Shown: positions 47,564 through 56,297 of the stretch, in pieces
Position numbering within the stretch: position 1 is the first letter of the stretch
Layout of the letters: each line of letters opens with the position of its first letter
NCBI RefSeq assembly: GCF_023208195.1
Contig: NZ_CP060034.1
Coordinates: forward strand, 2,356,001-2,420,000
Length of the DNA stretch: 64,000 nt
Direction: 5' to 3'
From: Nocardioides sp. InS609-2
GTDB taxonomy: Bacteria; Actinomycetota; Actinomycetes; Propionibacteriales; Nocardioidaceae
Made by a program: the position numbers and the translations under genes
The notes under the pieces: model-generated
Told to the model about the DNA's origin: nothing
The model's input: the letters and a program-made list of their open reading frames with translations, nothing else
Databases searched by the model: none

Positions 47564-49390
47564 TCAACGCCCCGCGCGCAACATCGCCTCGAGCAACGGG
47601 CCCGCCGTCACCCGTCCACCAACGCCTTCGTCGACGAAGGCCGCGACGGCGAGATCGCCCTGCGCAGCGACCATCCAGGCGTGCAGCAGCCGCTTGCCGT
47701 CACGGTCGAACTCGGCCGTGCCGGTCTTCGCGATCACCGGCGGGCCGGGCAGCGCGTTCAAGAAGGTGCCGCTGCCGTCGGTGACCACGCCGCGCATCAT
47801 CCCGCGCAGCGCCTCGGCCTCGGGGATCGGCGTCTGCTCGGTCGCCACGGTCGAGGTGAGCAGCTTGGGTACGACGGTGTGCCCTGCCTGGACGGACCCG
47901 ATCACCGAGGCCATCGTCATCGGCGACGCGAGCACGCTGCCCTGGCCGATCATGTCGGCCGCGCCCTCGGTGTCGCTGGCCGGCGGCTCGACCTGGCCGA
48001 AGTACGCCGGGAAGCCGAGGTCGTGGTCGACCCCGAGCCCGAGCGCCGCGGCCGCCTCTGCCAGGCCGCCGGCCGGGATCTTGTCGCGCTGGGAGATGAA
48101 AGCGGTGTTGCAGGAGTTGGCAAGCGCCGACCGCAGCGGGATCGTGCCGAGCCGGTCGTCCGGGTAGTCGTCGTAGTTCTCGAACGGCTTCCCGTCGACC
48201 ACGATCGACGCCGTGCACGGCACGGGAGTCTCGGGCGTGAGTCCGGCCCGCAACAGCGCCAGGGTGCTGACGGTCTTGAACGTCGAGCCGGGCGCGAGCT
48301 GGCCGAACGTCGCGTTGTTGTAGCCACCCGCGCCGGGACCGTTGGCGGCTGCCAGGATCGCCCCGTCTGACGGCCGGATCGCCACCAGTGCGCTGGCCGG
48401 GCCGACGTCGGCGAGGATCTTCTCGGCCGCCACCTGGAGGTTCTCGTCGAGCGTGGTGGCGAGCGGCTGACCGTCGACCTGGTCGACCCGGAAGAGCTCC
48501 TCCTCGCCGTCGCCTGTCACGCGGTTGATCACCAGGCCGGGCGTGCCGCGCAGCTGGTCGTCGTACCTCGCCTGGAGGCCGGACAGGCCGGCCACGTCTC
48601 CGGCGGCGTAGGTGTCGGGCTTCTCCTCGACCATCTCGGCGGTCACCGGTCCGACCGTGCCGACGATGGGCGCCGCGAAGCCGCGCGTGGGGCCGAGCTG
48701 TTGCGTGCCGGGTACGGCGCGGGCGCCCGGGATGGCCTCGAGTCCCGCGGAGACAGCCGGATCGACGTCCTCGGTGCGCAGCGCGATGGCCTCGACGAAC
48801 GCCTTCGGCCCGGCCTTGACGACCGAGGTCGCGAACCGCTCGGGGTCGACCTGCATGAGCGCGGCCAGCGCCCGGGCGGACGCGTCGGCCTGCGCCGGGT
48901 CGATCAGGGACCGGTCGATGCCGAACCGCACGACGTCGCGCCCGGTCACCAACGGCAGGTCACCGGCGCCGGTGATCGGGCCGCGCGCCGAGTTGATCGT
49001 GGTGGTGTCGAGGGTGTCGCCGTCGGTCAGCTCGGGGTGGATCAGCGTCGGGGTCCAGTCGAACTGCCACTCGTCCCCGACAAGGTTCAGCTCGACGGGC
49101 ACGTCGTACTCCCAGGGCTCGCCCGCCACCTCCCACTGCCAGGTCAGCGCGGATGTCGCGGCGTCCTCCTCGATCTTCGCCGGCGCTGCCGTCACCGAGT
49201 GCGGCAGGTCGGCCACTTCGGCGAGCACTGGCTCCATGTCGGCGGGCACGTCACCGGCCTCGAGCGCGACGGCAAGCTTCTCCAGCACCGGCTCCGGGTC
49301 GGGTCCGCCCGACCAGGGCAGATCGCACGCCGTGAGCGTGGCCGCAAGGGCAGTGAGGGCAAGGGCCGCCGAACCGGTCCGCAGATGCAT
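47564..49390 (-). CDS. Class B penicillin-binding lipoprotein (NTF2-like plus transpeptidase)
   Basis: 608 aa. Lipobox LTAC at about residue 22. An NTF2-like MecA-N segment (SALTWQWEVAGEPWEYDVPV), a dimerisation region (GLSGLQARYDDQLRGTPG), then the transpeptidase motifs STFK, SCN and KTGTAE. These enzymes cross-link peptidoglycan; the MecA-N layout is typical of low-affinity PBPs that can tolerate beta-lactams. It follows glmS by 24 nt. Confidence 0.9.
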   Translation of the reverse strand: MHLRTGSAALALTALAATLTACDLPWSGGPDPEPVLEKLAVALEAGDVPADMEPVLAEVADLPHSVTAAPAKIEEDAATSALTWQWEVAGEPWEYDVPVELNLVGDEWQFDWTPTLIHPELTDGDTLDTTTINSARGPITGAGDLPLVTGRDVVRFGIDRSLIDPAQADASARALAALMQVDPERFATSVVKAGPKAFVEAIALRTEDVDPAVSAGLEAIPGARAVPGTQQLGPTRGFAAPIVGTVGPVTAEMVEEKPDTYAAGDVAGLSGLQARYDDQLRGTPGLVINRVTGDGEEELFRVDQVDGQPLATTLDENLQVAAEKILADVGPASALVAIRPSDGAILAAANGPGAGGYNNATFGQLAPGSTFKTVSTLALLRAGLTPETPVPCTASIVVDGKPFENYDDYPDDRLGTIPLRSALANSCNTAFISQRDKIPAGGLAEAAAALGLGVDHDLGFPAYFGQVEPPASDTEGAADMIGQGSVLASPMTMASVIGSVQAGHTVVPKLLTSTVATEQTPIPEAEALRGMMRGVVTDGSGTFLNALPGPPVIAKTGTAEFDRDGKRLLHAWMVAAQGDLAVAAFVDEGVGGRVTAGPLLEAMLRAGR

Positions 49391-49414
49391 GGCCCCTGTC
49401 TACCAAGTGACCGG

Positions 49415-51262
49415 CTACTCCACCGTGACCGACTTCGCGAGGTTCCGCGGCTTGTCGATGTCATGACCCAGGTGCAACGCGGCGTGGTAGGCCAGCAGTT
49501 GCAGCGGCAGGGTCATCAGGATCGGGTCGAGCTCCGGCTCACTCCTCGGTACGTCGAGGCGCGTGGCCGCGACCCCGCCGAGGTCGACGCCTTCGTGGGT
49601 GACCACGACGAGCGGTCCGCGGCGGGCGGCGATCTCGTGCAGGGCGCCGACGTTGCGCTCGGTCAGGTCGTCGGCCGGCACGATCGCCACGGTGGGCAGG
49701 GCAGGCTCGATCAGCGCCAGCGGCCCGTGCTTGAGCTCGGAGGTCTGGTAGGCCTCGGCGTGCCGGTAGCTGATCTCCTTGAACTTCTGCGCACCCTCGC
49801 GCGCCACCGGGAAGCCGCGCACTCGACCGATGAAGAACAGACTCGGCGCCTCGGCGAGAGTGCGCGCCACCTCGGCGTACTCCTCCTCCTTGGCCAGGAT
49901 CTGCTCGATCTGTCCGGGCAGCGCCGCCAGCGCGGTGACCAGCCGCTTGCCGTCGGCGATGGAGAGGTCACGCACCCGGCCGAGCTGGATCGCCAGCAGC
50001 GCGAAGCCGAGGAACATGTTGGTCAGCGCCTTCGTGCTCGCCACCGCGACCTCGGGGCCGGCGTGCAGGTAGATCCCGCCGTCGCACTCGCGGGCGATGG
50101 CGCTGCCGACGACGTTGACGAGCCCGATGACGCGCCCGCCCTTGCGCCGGATCTCCTGCACGGCCAGCAGCGAGTCGATGGTCTCGCCGGACTGGCTGAC
50201 CGCGACGTACAGCGTGTCGGGCTCGATGATCGGGTTGCGGTAGCGGAACTCGCTGGCCGCCTCGGCGTCGGCGGGGATGCGCGCCAGGTCCTCGATCAGC
50301 CCGGCACCCATCTGGCCGACGTAGTACGCCGAGCCACAGCCCAGGATCTTCACCCGCCGGATCGCACGGAACTCCCGCGGCTCCATGTTCAGCCCGCCCA
50401 GGTGGGCGGCGCCGAACCGCTCGTCGAGCCGGCCGCGCAGCATCCGCTCGGCGGCGGCGGGCTGCTCGAGCATCTCCTTGTGCATGTACGACGCGTGGCC
50501 CCACTGATTCTCTGTGGCGTCCTCGTACGACGCGGGGTCGACGTCGACCCGGCTGGCTGCCTTCGAGGTGGCCGTCAGGTCGTGGCGGAACGTGGTGAAC
50601 CCGTTGGCCGTGACCGTAGCCAGCTCGCCGTCGTCGAGCATCGCCACGGTGGTGGTGTGACGCACCAGCGCGGCCAGGTCGGAGGCGACGTACATCTCCT
50701 TGTCACCCACCCCTACGATCAGCGGGCTGCCGTTGCGGGCCACGACGATCCGGTCCGGGAAGTCGGCGTGCAGCACGGCCAGCCCCCACGTGCCGTCGAT
50801 CACCGACAGCGCGTCGCGGACCTTTCCCTCCAGGGTGTCGGCCTCCGACTGCCCGATCAGGTGCGCGATGACCTCGGTGTCGGTGTCGGAGACCAGCTCG
50901 ACGCCGTCGGCGGTGAGTTTGTCGCGCAGGGCGGCGGCGTTGTCGATGATGCCGTTGTGCACGACGGCCACCCGCTGCGCCGCGTCGGTGTGCGGGTGGG
51001 CGTTGACGTCGTTGGCCGGACCGTGGGTGGCCCACCGGGTGTGCCCGATGCCAGCCGTGCCGGCGAACCGCTTGGGCAGGCCGTCGGCCAGGTCCCGCAC
51101 CCGCCCGGCTCGCTTGGCGACCTTGAGCGCGCGCGGTCCGCGACCGTTGGCCCGGACCACGAGACCCGCCGAGTCATAGCCGCGGTGCTCCAGGCGGCTG
51201 AGCCCCTCGAGCAGGATCGGTGGTGCCTGCTGGGCGCCGATGTAGCCGACGATTCCGCACAT
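49415..51262 (-). CDS. glmS: Glutamine-fructose-6-phosphate aminotransferase
   Basis: 615 aa. The N-terminal glutaminase begins MCGIVGYIG, with Cys2 as nucleophile, and has LEHRGYDSAGL and GIGHTRWATHG. Two SIS domains follow (VSQSGETIDSLLAV; ASTKALTNMFL), ending RNLAKSVTVE. It makes glucosamine-6-phosphate, the first step to UDP-GlcNAc and peptidoglycan. It sits 12 nt after a small gene and just before a PBP gene in one operon. Confidence 0.95.
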   Translation of the reverse strand: MCGIVGYIGAQQAPPILLEGLSRLEHRGYDSAGLVVRANGRGPRALKVAKRAGRVRDLADGLPKRFAGTAGIGHTRWATHGPANDVNAHPHTDAAQRVAVVHNGIIDNAAALRDKLTADGVELVSDTDTEVIAHLIGQSEADTLEGKVRDALSVIDGTWGLAVLHADFPDRIVVARNGSPLIVGVGDKEMYVASDLAALVRHTTTVAMLDDGELATVTANGFTTFRHDLTATSKAASRVDVDPASYEDATENQWGHASYMHKEMLEQPAAAERMLRGRLDERFGAAHLGGLNMEPREFRAIRRVKILGCGSAYYVGQMGAGLIEDLARIPADAEAASEFRYRNPIIEPDTLYVAVSQSGETIDSLLAVQEIRRKGGRVIGLVNVVGSAIARECDGGIYLHAGPEVAVASTKALTNMFLGFALLAIQLGRVRDLSIADGKRLVTALAALPGQIEQILAKEEEYAEVARTLAEAPSLFFIGRVRGFPVAREGAQKFKEISYRHAEAYQTSELKHGPLALIEPALPTVAIVPADDLTERNVGALHEIAARRGPLVVVTHEGVDLGGVAATRLDVPRSEPELDPILMTLPLQLLAYHAALHLGHDIDKPRNLAKSVTVE

Positions 51263-51274
51263 GTCTGTCTCCTG

Positions 51275-51580
51275 TTACCCGTAGATGATCCGGCGCAGCT
51301 GCCGGACGGTGAGCTGGGGCGCAGCGACGACGCGCTGGGCCAGCTCGATGGCGATCTGGTCGTAGATCTCGGGGTTCTTGGCCCCATAGGTCTTGAGCTC
51401 GGTGTGCCGGCGGCGTACGTAGGCCTCCACGGGCTCGCGAAGGAACGCGACCACGTCGTCGATGACCCGCTGCGCATCGGTTGCCGAGAGTCCGGTGGTC
51501 GCGACCACGTGCGCCGCGAGTTCGTCGGGGCTGGACTGGTCGGCTGACACCGAGTGATCGTGCGACCAGGTAGCGCTCAC
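51275..51580 (-). CDS. Small hypothetical protein upstream of glmS
   Basis: About 101 aa, helical: ELAAHVVATTGLSATDAQRV, then DVVAFLREPVEAYVRRRHTE and AQRVVAAPQLTVRQLRRIIY. No named family. GTG 51580 or TTG 51586 could start it. Its position 12 nt before glmS suggests a regulatory or accessory role in amino-sugar synthesis; this is inference only. Confidence 0.7.
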   Translation of the reverse strand: MSATWSHDHSVSADQSSPDELAAHVVATTGLSATDAQRVIDDVVAFLREPVEAYVRRRHTELKTYGAKNPEIYDQIAIELAQRVVAAPQLTVRQLRRIIYG

Positions 51581-51590
51581 ACGCAAGTTT

Positions 51591-51608
51591 CTGCCCGAAA
51601 TCGGGCAG
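51591..51608. promoter_or_regulatory. Palindrome upstream of the small gene and glmS
   Basis: CTGCCCGA-AA-TCGGGCAG has perfect 8-bp arms and ends 10 bp before the start of the glmS operon. It may be an operator, or a short terminator for the remnant on the plus strand. Confidence 0.5.
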
Positions 51609-51639
51609 ATCAGTCTGCTTTGGTGGTTCGCTCACGGGT

Positions 51640-51870
51640 GGGGCAGGCCTTGCTGGTGCGGCAACTGCCAACTCCGTGTCCTTCGCGGGCTTCGCTCCGG
51701 CCGACGACCCCCGCTTCACCGTCTACGTCGTCGTCCACGCCCCCAAGGTCGAGGGCGGTGGTGGCTCGATCGGCGGCCCGGCCTTCTCGCGGGTCATGGG
51801 CTACGCCCTCGGCCGCTACCATGTGCCGCCCACCGGCACCCGGCCCTCGCGCCTCCCCGTCGAGTGGTGA
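51640..51870 (+). pseudogene. 3' remnant of a penicillin-binding protein 2 (FtsI) gene
   Basis: The frame reads ANSVSFAGFAPADDPRFTVY, then VVVHAPKV ... GGPAFSRVMGYALGRYHVPP and TGTRPSRLPVEW to a stop. This is the extreme C-terminal end of FtsI. The KTG box and all upstream domains are missing, so it cannot be active. A GTG at 51676 would give 64 aa. It is probably a recombination scar. The ~120 bp after it contain nothing recognised. Confidence 0.75.
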
Positions 51871-51995
51871 GGCGCCTCGACGGCCCCGGCGATATTCTCC
51901 CGGCGTGGGCCCCCCGGTTCTGGCAGTCACCATCGCCCCCACAGGCGAGACCGACCCCGCACCTCTCCAATGGGGGATTCCGCTACGGCGCTAGA

Positions 51996-52376
51996 TTAGG
52001 CGATTTCGGTGATGGAGAAGGCGTTGCCGTCGGGGTCGCGGAAGGCGAACATGGCTGGGACTCCGGGCCAGCGGAGGACTTCGTCGGTGTCGACTCCGGC
52101 GGCTTGAAGTTTGGAGTGCGCGGTTTCGGCGTCCTCGGTGGTGAATCGGATGCCGATGGCGCCGCGCGTCACGTTGGGCGCCGCGGGTTCGAGGGTGACG
52201 ATCACGTCGTCGTTGCCCGGGGCGAGTTCGATCCAGCGGCCGCCATCGGGCGTCGGGTTGTCTTGCAGCGTCCTGAAGCCGAGCGTGTCGACGTAGAAGC
52301 GCAACGCGGCGTCTTGGTCGTCGACCGGGATGCTGACGGTACGGACCCCGGTGATGTCGGTCTTAGTGGCGTTCAT
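51996..52376 (-). CDS. VOC-family (glyoxalase-like) protein
   Basis: 126 aa: VRTVSIPVDDQDAALRFYVD, LGFRTLQDNP, GAIGIRFTTEDAETAHSKL and PAMFAFRDPDGNAFSITE. The fold binds a metal between paired beta-alpha modules; members include glyoxalases, dioxygenases and antibiotic-binding proteins. It ends a three-gene set with the DUF1905 and ArsR-SRPBCC genes. Confidence 0.87.
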   Translation of the reverse strand: MNATKTDITGVRTVSIPVDDQDAALRFYVDTLGFRTLQDNPTPDGGRWIELAPGNDDVIVTLEPAAPNVTRGAIGIRFTTEDAETAHSKLQAAGVDTDEVLRWPGVPAMFAFRDPDGNAFSITEIA

Positions 52377-52671
52377 CGAGTGCTCCTTCGCGGTGCAGGT
52401 GGGATGCGTTCGTCGAGTTGAACGTTGACGGTGTCGTCGGCGTCCTTACCGACGTGGGCGCGCATGTTGGCGGGGACGGCGAGTTTGCGGGTGCCGTCGC
52501 CGAGGGCCATGAACGAGCCGCGGAAATGGTGACCGTTGATGCTGCTGCGGTTGCGCACGAGGCTGCGGGTGCCGAAGTACTCGGCCGAGCCGGGCATGAC
52601 GACGTAGGTCCAGCCGCCCCTATTCGGGCTTCGTTCAGCACGGCGGTGAAACTCTTGTCCAGAGTGCTCAT
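52373..52671 (-). pseudogene. DUF1905-family gene with a frameshift near its start
   Basis: ATG 52671 begins MSTLDKSFTAVLNEA; the family sequence then continues in another frame as SPNRGGWTYVVMPGSAEYFG, SINGHHFRGSFMALGDGTRK and DDTVNVQLDERIPP. A single-base change around 52630-52640 joins the parts. An ATG at 52684 gives an unbroken 103-aa frame but with an unrelated N-terminus. The stop overlaps the VOC gene start. Function of DUF1905 is unknown; a sequencing error is possible. Confidence 0.65.
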
Positions 52672-53450
52672 TTCGATCCTCCATAACTGAGTGAGCCCGG
52701 AGTGGTGAGTTCTTGGCCGGTCTCGAGCCAGGTCTTGAGCCCGGACAGGATCATCGGCCAGCCGCCGTAGAGGTGCTCGTCGGCATCCTCACGCAGCTGG
52801 TCGTGGGTGACGGTCAACCGACACGAGTCGCCGACGGGCTCGATCTGCCACGTGACACGGCTGGTGCCCTCTGCGGCGACGTCGTCGCCCCACACCGCTC
52901 GATAGGACTGCACCAGCCGGCGCGGCGGGTCGATCTTAAGGTTCTCACCCTCGATCAGCGAGCCAGGCGCCCCGTCGTGCGTCACCTGGTAGCTCGACCC
53001 GGACGTCCAGTCGGACTTGATAACCGCACCGAACTGGTACCGCGCCCGGACCTCGGGATCGGTGATCGCCTGCCACAGCCGTTCCGGGCTGGTCCGGATG
53101 TAGATCTCGAATATCTTCTCCACGCTCGCCTCCAGGTCGCGTTTGAGATCGACGAGGCTGGCGGCCCAGGCCTCGGTGTACTTGCTCACCCACCGGTCGT
53201 GGACGAGTCGGATCGGGATCGGATTGAGGTAGTGCAGCTTCTCCCGGCCTCGACGGTGGACCGCAACCAGCCCGGCGCCTTCCAACAGGCGCAGGTGCTT
53301 AGCCACCGCCACCCGCGTCATGTCGAACCGGCCCGCAAGCGCGCCCAAGGCCTGCCCGTCGTGGCGGAACAGCTCATCGAGCAGTTCACGCCGCGTCGGG
53401 TCCGCGAGCGCCTTGAACACCTGTTCCACGCGACCAGAATAGGAAACCAT
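52668..53450 (-). CDS. ArsR helix-turn-helix fused to an AHSA1/SRPBCC domain
   Basis: 260 aa. Residues ~8-85 are an ArsR winged helix (VFKALADPTRRELLDELF, MTRVAVAKHLRLLEGAGLVA, RGREKLHYLNP). After ~115 a START-like domain follows (FEIYIRTSPERLWQAITDPE, WPMILSGLKTWLETGQEL). The fusion probably senses a hydrophobic ligand and regulates its own operon; the operator at 53443-53458 covers the start codon. Confidence 0.88.
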   Translation of the reverse strand: MVSYSGRVEQVFKALADPTRRELLDELFRHDGQALGALAGRFDMTRVAVAKHLRLLEGAGLVAVHRRGREKLHYLNPIPIRLVHDRWVSKYTEAWAASLVDLKRDLEASVEKIFEIYIRTSPERLWQAITDPEVRARYQFGAVIKSDWTSGSSYQVTHDGAPGSLIEGENLKIDPPRRLVQSYRAVWGDDVAAEGTSRVTWQIEPVGDSCRLTVTHDQLREDADEHLYGGWPMILSGLKTWLETGQELTTPGSLSYGGSK

Positions 53451-53458
53451 TTGGTTTC
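53443..53458. promoter_or_regulatory. ArsR-type operator over the start codon
   Basis: GAAACCA-TT-TGGTTTC is a perfect 16-bp palindrome that includes the ATG (53448-53450) of the ArsR-SRPBCC gene. Bound regulator would block its own transcription start; autoregulation is likely. Confidence 0.7.
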
Positions 53459-53712
53459 ATGTCAAGCGTGGGTGCCATTCCGGTTCAAGTGGCGACCTCA
53501 CCGATGCGGGCTCTACAGCAGCTACCGGATCGCGCCGTTGGCCGAACCTACTGCGGTGGGGCTTCAAGCCAGCCGCCTGCCACCGGCGCGAAGGGCATGG
53601 CCGCGCCGCAAGACCTGTCCGGTGAAAGTGTCCGGGACGGGTGCCGCTTGCGGCACACCAGAGCTGGCGTACTAGCTCGGCAAGGACCCGGCACTGCGCG
53701 CTGGGTGCTAAG

Positions 53713-55384
53713 CCTCGATCCACCGATGAGCTTGAGGTTGTGAGCGCGTCGTGAAGTGAGAATGCCCTTACGTGCTGGGAAAATCGGACTTCTTCAGGGT
53801 CCCAATTCTCACCAAGACGAAGGGCATCTCGTAGATGCAACTTTGCCACACGCCCCGTGCCACGTCGGCAGTGTTCGATGATCCCAATCTCGTGTCGTCG
53901 GCCGGGCTGGTCCCGGTCCTCGCGCTGGCCCGATCCGCGGGACTCCAGGAACTGGCCCAAGCCCACCTCACTGTGCCGACCGACAAGGGCGCGAACGCGG
54001 GGTTGAAGGTGTCCTCGCTGGTCGCCGGGATGGTCGCCGGCGCGGACAGCATCGATGACATGGCGCTGCTCCGTCACGGCGGGATGGGCCGGGTGTTCAC
54101 GAACGCCTACGCGCCCTCGACGCTGGGTTCGTTCCTGCGCACGTTCAGCTTCGGCCACGTCCGCCAGCTCGACGCTGTCGCCTCGAGGTTCTTGGCCGGG
54201 CTGGCCGAGCAGGCACCGCTGATCGTGACCTCACCTGACACCAGCGAGCGGGTGATGATCGACATCGACGACACCATCGTCGAGGTCCACGGGCACGCCA
54301 AGCAGGGCTCTGGCTACGGCTACTCCGGCGTGCGTGGGCTCAACGCGCTGCTCGCTGTCGTGTCCACGAGCCAGTCCGCGCCGGTGATCGTGGCCCACCG
54401 GCTCCGGAAGGGATCATGTGGTTCACCGCGGGGCGCGAAACGCCTGGTCGCCGACGCGTTGAAGACCACCAGCAAACTGCCCGCCAAGTCCGATCTGCGC
54501 CCGATGCTGCGAGCCGACTCCGCGTTCTACGGCGCCGAGGTGGTCAACGCGGCGTTGCGCGGTGGCGCCGACATCTCGGTCACCGTGCGAATGGATCCCA
54601 AGGTCAAGGCGGCGATCGCCACCATCGGTGACGATGCCTGGACCACCATCGAGTACACCGACGCCGTCTTCGATGAACCCACCAACACGTGGGTCTCCCG
54701 CGCCGAGGTCGCCGAGATTCCGTTCACCGCGTTCACTTCCAAGAAGAAAGCCGACCAAGTCACCGGACGGCTCGTGGTCCGCCGGATCCCCGACCTCAAC
54801 ACGTCCGCCAAGAATGGTCAGGAGACGTTGTTCGACACCTGGCGCTTCCACGCCTTCTTCACCACCACAGACCCGGCCGTGGCCGGCACGGTGGCCGCGG
54901 ACAAGACCCACCGCGGCCACGCGATCATCGAACAGGTCCACTCCGACCTCAAGGGCTCCGCCCTCGCGCATCTGCCATCGGGAAAGTTCGCAGCGAACGC
55001 CGCCTGGCTCGTGCTGGCCGTCATAGCGTTCAACCTGACCAGAGCAGCCGCGACCATCACCGGCCCGGGACTCGCCAAAGCCACCACCGCGACCATCCGC
55101 CGCAAGCTGATCGCCGTGCCCGCCCGGGTCGCGTCCTCGGCACGAAGAGTGACGCTGCACCTCCCGACCGGATGGCCCTGTGAGACAGCCTGGAGCGAAC
55201 TGTTCAACCGGGCCTGCGGACCAACACCGGCACCGACGACCTGACCACCCCCAGCCGACACCGGCACAACGACCAACCCGGAACAACCTGGCAGCGAGGC
55301 CAGACGGTCGGCCACGCCCACACACTCGAAGACCCCGCCTCAGCGACCGCGGACGCTCAGCCCCTGCCCATCGGTGGATCGAGG
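53713..55384 (+). mobile_element. IS1380-family insertion sequence, intact
   Basis: 1672 bp. Terminal repeats: left CCTCGATCCACCGATGAGC, right (reversed) CCTCGATCCACCGATGGGC, one mismatch. A 5-bp CTAAG duplication flanks it at 53708-53712 and 55385-55389. The clean duplication points to recent transposition. Confidence 0.9.
53835..55244 (+). CDS. IS1380-family transposase
   Basis: 469 aa, full length. IS1380-type DDE residues are suggested by VMIDIDDTIVEVHGHAKQG, then LRADSAFYGAEVVNAALRGG, and late RGHAIIEQVHSDLKGSALAH. The HLPSG...ANAAWLVLAVIAFNLTRA tail is typical. It appears intact and could be active. Confidence 0.92.
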   Translation: MQLCHTPRATSAVFDDPNLVSSAGLVPVLALARSAGLQELAQAHLTVPTDKGANAGLKVSSLVAGMVAGADSIDDMALLRHGGMGRVFTNAYAPSTLGSFLRTFSFGHVRQLDAVASRFLAGLAEQAPLIVTSPDTSERVMIDIDDTIVEVHGHAKQGSGYGYSGVRGLNALLAVVSTSQSAPVIVAHRLRKGSCGSPRGAKRLVADALKTTSKLPAKSDLRPMLRADSAFYGAEVVNAALRGGADISVTVRMDPKVKAAIATIGDDAWTTIEYTDAVFDEPTNTWVSRAEVAEIPFTAFTSKKKADQVTGRLVVRRIPDLNTSAKNGQETLFDTWRFHAFFTTTDPAVAGTVAADKTHRGHAIIEQVHSDLKGSALAHLPSGKFAANAAWLVLAVIAFNLTRAAATITGPGLAKATTATIRRKLIAVPARVASSARRVTLHLPTGWPCETAWSELFNRACGPTPAPTT

Positions 55385-55551
55385 CTAAGGCATGCTTGAT
55401 CGGACGTCCCGCTGCATACGGGTTGGCCGCAGTCGGTCCGTCGGGCGTGGACAAAGTCTTTGGCCTGCTGCGAGAGGAGTTGGAGACGGCACTGGGGTTC
55501 GTAGGTATCACAGACGTCGCCGACGTTGACCGCTCGGCACTTGTCGAGTAG
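55385..55551 (+). pseudogene. C-terminal remnant of an FMN-dependent alpha-hydroxy-acid (lactate) dehydrogenase
   Basis: Joining GCGCTGGGTGCTAAG left of the IS to GCATGCTTGATC right of it gives ALGAKACLIGRPAAYGLAA, then GPSGVDKVFGLLREELETAL and a stop at 55551. This is the end of the LldD/glycolate-oxidase family, with the phosphate-binding GR. The left flank before 53698 no longer reads as the gene in one frame, so it had decayed or been truncated before, or as well as, the IS1380 insertion. Confidence 0.7.
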
Positions 55552-56129
55552 CCGGACACGGGAAGTCTCAGCGCGCCATTGTCAACACCGTTCGGGCAAC
55601 GTCTGTCATCCGGGTCAACGCCATCGCATAATGAGCTTCATTGTCGAGCGAGGGGTCAGTCTGATTGGGACGCTCACCGACAAGACGACGACGATGATCG
55701 CCAGAGGAACCACCGGTGCTCTGTGGCAATTGGGGTGTGCCCGCGAACCGCCGCGATGCACAGCGTGAGCGCCATCACGAGCTGGATAGTAGGAACCGTC
55801 CACAGGCTCGGTGCTGTCGAGTCGGGTGCCGACCGACAGACCTATGTGCCGGAGCGCTTGGATCAGGTTCTGGCCGGGCAGTCGCGCAGCCTGGCTCGCG
55901 TCGCCGAGCATGCCAACTGATCGCGCTGCTTGACCCAAATACGGGACGGTCCCAGGCGCCGTACCTCAGTCTCGCGCCTCGGCAATCCGCGCGGTGAGGC
56001 GTGCCGAGCTTGCCACCCCCCGAGGACTGGTCGCCTCACACTCCGCGTTTCACGTCGACGCTCCTGTTTGACTTCGTCCCAGTTGCCCGCCCGTGCACCG
56101 GTTGATGCGTGCTGAGGCGCTACACGGGA
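55552..56129. other. Non-coding or decayed stretch
   Basis: About 580 bp. Short frames on both strands overlap without family signs. One minus-strand frame (55615-55938) has a short hydrophobic run (VVPLAIIVVVLSVSVPI) but no ribosome site; not called. Confidence 0.4.
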
Positions 56130-56157
56130 TCGGCCGATAATTAACCTTATGTCAGGT
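56130..56157 (+). other. dif-like site 1 (XerC/XerD recombination)
   Basis: Three parts: XerC-like arm TCGGCCGATAA, centre TTAACC, XerD-like arm TTATGTCAGGT. From memory the actinobacterial dif consensus has CCGATAAT then TTATGTCAAGT; about 23 of 28 positions agree. It may be the chromosomal dif site or a copy left by an integrated module. Confidence 0.7.
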
Positions 56158-56297
56158 AGAAGTTTGCGTATTGCATCAGATGAATCAACGGCGGCACAGG
56201 GCCTGCTCCACTACCCCAGGCGCGTCGACAAACCTGCGCCCGACCTACGCAAACACGGCAACAAGGTGGCGTGGATTGTCGCCCCCGGACGCGGCCC

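Noticed and set aside
51864..52421. 185-aa plus-strand ORF opposite the VOC gene
   Set aside because: Antisense to a recognised protein, with no homology.
53457..54158. 233-aa minus-strand ORF across the IS1380 left end
   Set aside because: It crosses an insertion boundary and lies antisense to the transposase; a shadow frame.
55615..55938. 107-aa minus-strand ORF with a short hydrophobic run
   Set aside because: No ribosome site, no family, and overlapping frames of equal quality on the other strand.
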